Positions 63,945 to 64,000 of a DNA stretch of 64,000 nucleotides are shown here, one piece after another (positions within the stretch are counted from its first letter, which is position 1; each line of letters opens with the position of its first letter). The notes below the pieces were generated by a model, which saw nothing but the letters and a program-made list of their open reading frames with translations, was not told the origin of the DNA and searched no databases. Both the position numbers and the translations under genes were made by a program. Source of the DNA: Streptomyces violaceoruber (GTDB lineage Bacteria > Actinomycetota > Actinomycetes > Streptomycetales > Streptomycetaceae); NCBI GenBank assembly GCA_000720805.1, contig JODI01000033.1, positions 29,432 through 93,431 on the forward strand. The letters run 5' to 3'.

Positions 63945-64000
63945 CTGTCTCTTATACACATCTGACGCTGCCGACGAATAGAGAGGTGTAGATCTCGGTG
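63945..64000. other. Illumina Nextera adapter, not genomic
   Basis: 63945-63963 is the Tn5 mosaic end CTGTCTCTTATACACATCT. 63964-63977 is GACGCTGCCGACGA, the rest of the Nextera read-1 adapter. 63978-63985 is ATAGAGAG, the reverse complement of i5 index CTCTCTAT (index 502). 63986-64000 is GTGTAGATCTCGGTG, the start of the P5 arm. Contig assembly has included untrimmed adapter. Confidence 0.99.

Noticed and set aside
63944..63961. N-terminus MCIRDR on the PP2C-like protein
   Set aside because: These bases are translated Nextera adapter.

Overview
High-GC actinobacterial DNA, almost certainly Streptomyces: codon third positions are nearly all G or C, GTG starts and 4-nt ATGA/GTGA overlaps are common, and there are many one- and two-component regulators, Tat/Sec-exported enzymes, an ECF sigma/anti-sigma locus, DUF2637 and LAL-type regulators. 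The species cannot be fixed from the sequence alone. The right edge is a true contig end: the last 56 bases are Illumina Nextera adapter, not genome.

Purine-to-glyoxylate catabolism is the main theme and lies in three blocks. At 3.3-7.4 kb a minus-strand operon encodes OHCU decarboxylase, HIU hydrolase, urate oxidase and 8-oxoguanine deaminase, with a small HTH protein and a thiamine-binding-like protein just upstream. At 25.4-30.2 kb are hydroxypyruvate isomerase and tartronate semialdehyde reductase (plus strand) and glyoxylate carboligase (minus strand), with matching 15-bp operator-like palindromes before hyi and gcl. At 45.4-52.6 kb are XdhC and the three xanthine dehydrogenase subunits, divergent from a PucR-type regulator. 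Together they would convert hypoxanthine/xanthine to urate and allantoin and recover glyoxylate as glycerate; allantoinase, allantoicase and ureidoglycolate enzymes are not in the window.

From 7.6 to 20 kb is a probable cell-envelope glycan region: GtrA, a QxxRW-type family 2 glycosyltransferase, a GT39-type glycosyltransferase, a membrane protein with four Ig/IPT-like repeats and a Gln-rich tail, a hypothetical protein, a REC-PAS-PAS-histidine kinase and a LuxR response regulator, all on the minus strand with short gaps or overlaps. A subtilisin-like protein lacking its catalytic Asp and Ser is divergent from it. A perfect 58-bp palindrome precedes a receiver-only protein overlapping a Tat-exported GH5 endoglucanase, followed by a broken GH15 remnant. 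A second PAS-GAF kinase/response regulator pair (20.1-23.0 kb) and an ECF sigma factor between two related zinc-binding anti-sigma-like proteins (23.8-25.1 kb) follow.

The remainder is mixed: two CoA ligases divergent from a GAF-LuxR regulator, a LAL regulator, a trypsin, an AlkZ-like winged-helix protein, two methyltransferases, a HAD protein with an altered nucleophile, a GntR regulator whose 3' junction is triplicated, a siderophore-reductase-like 2Fe-2S protein behind a clear iron box, a transmembrane HTH regulator with long repeats, a PoxB-type pyruvate dehydrogenase, and a PP2C-like phosphatase cut by the contig end.

A recurring oddity is the number of short tandem arrays with 9- or 18-bp periods and unrelated unit sequences, in intergenic DNA and inside genes.
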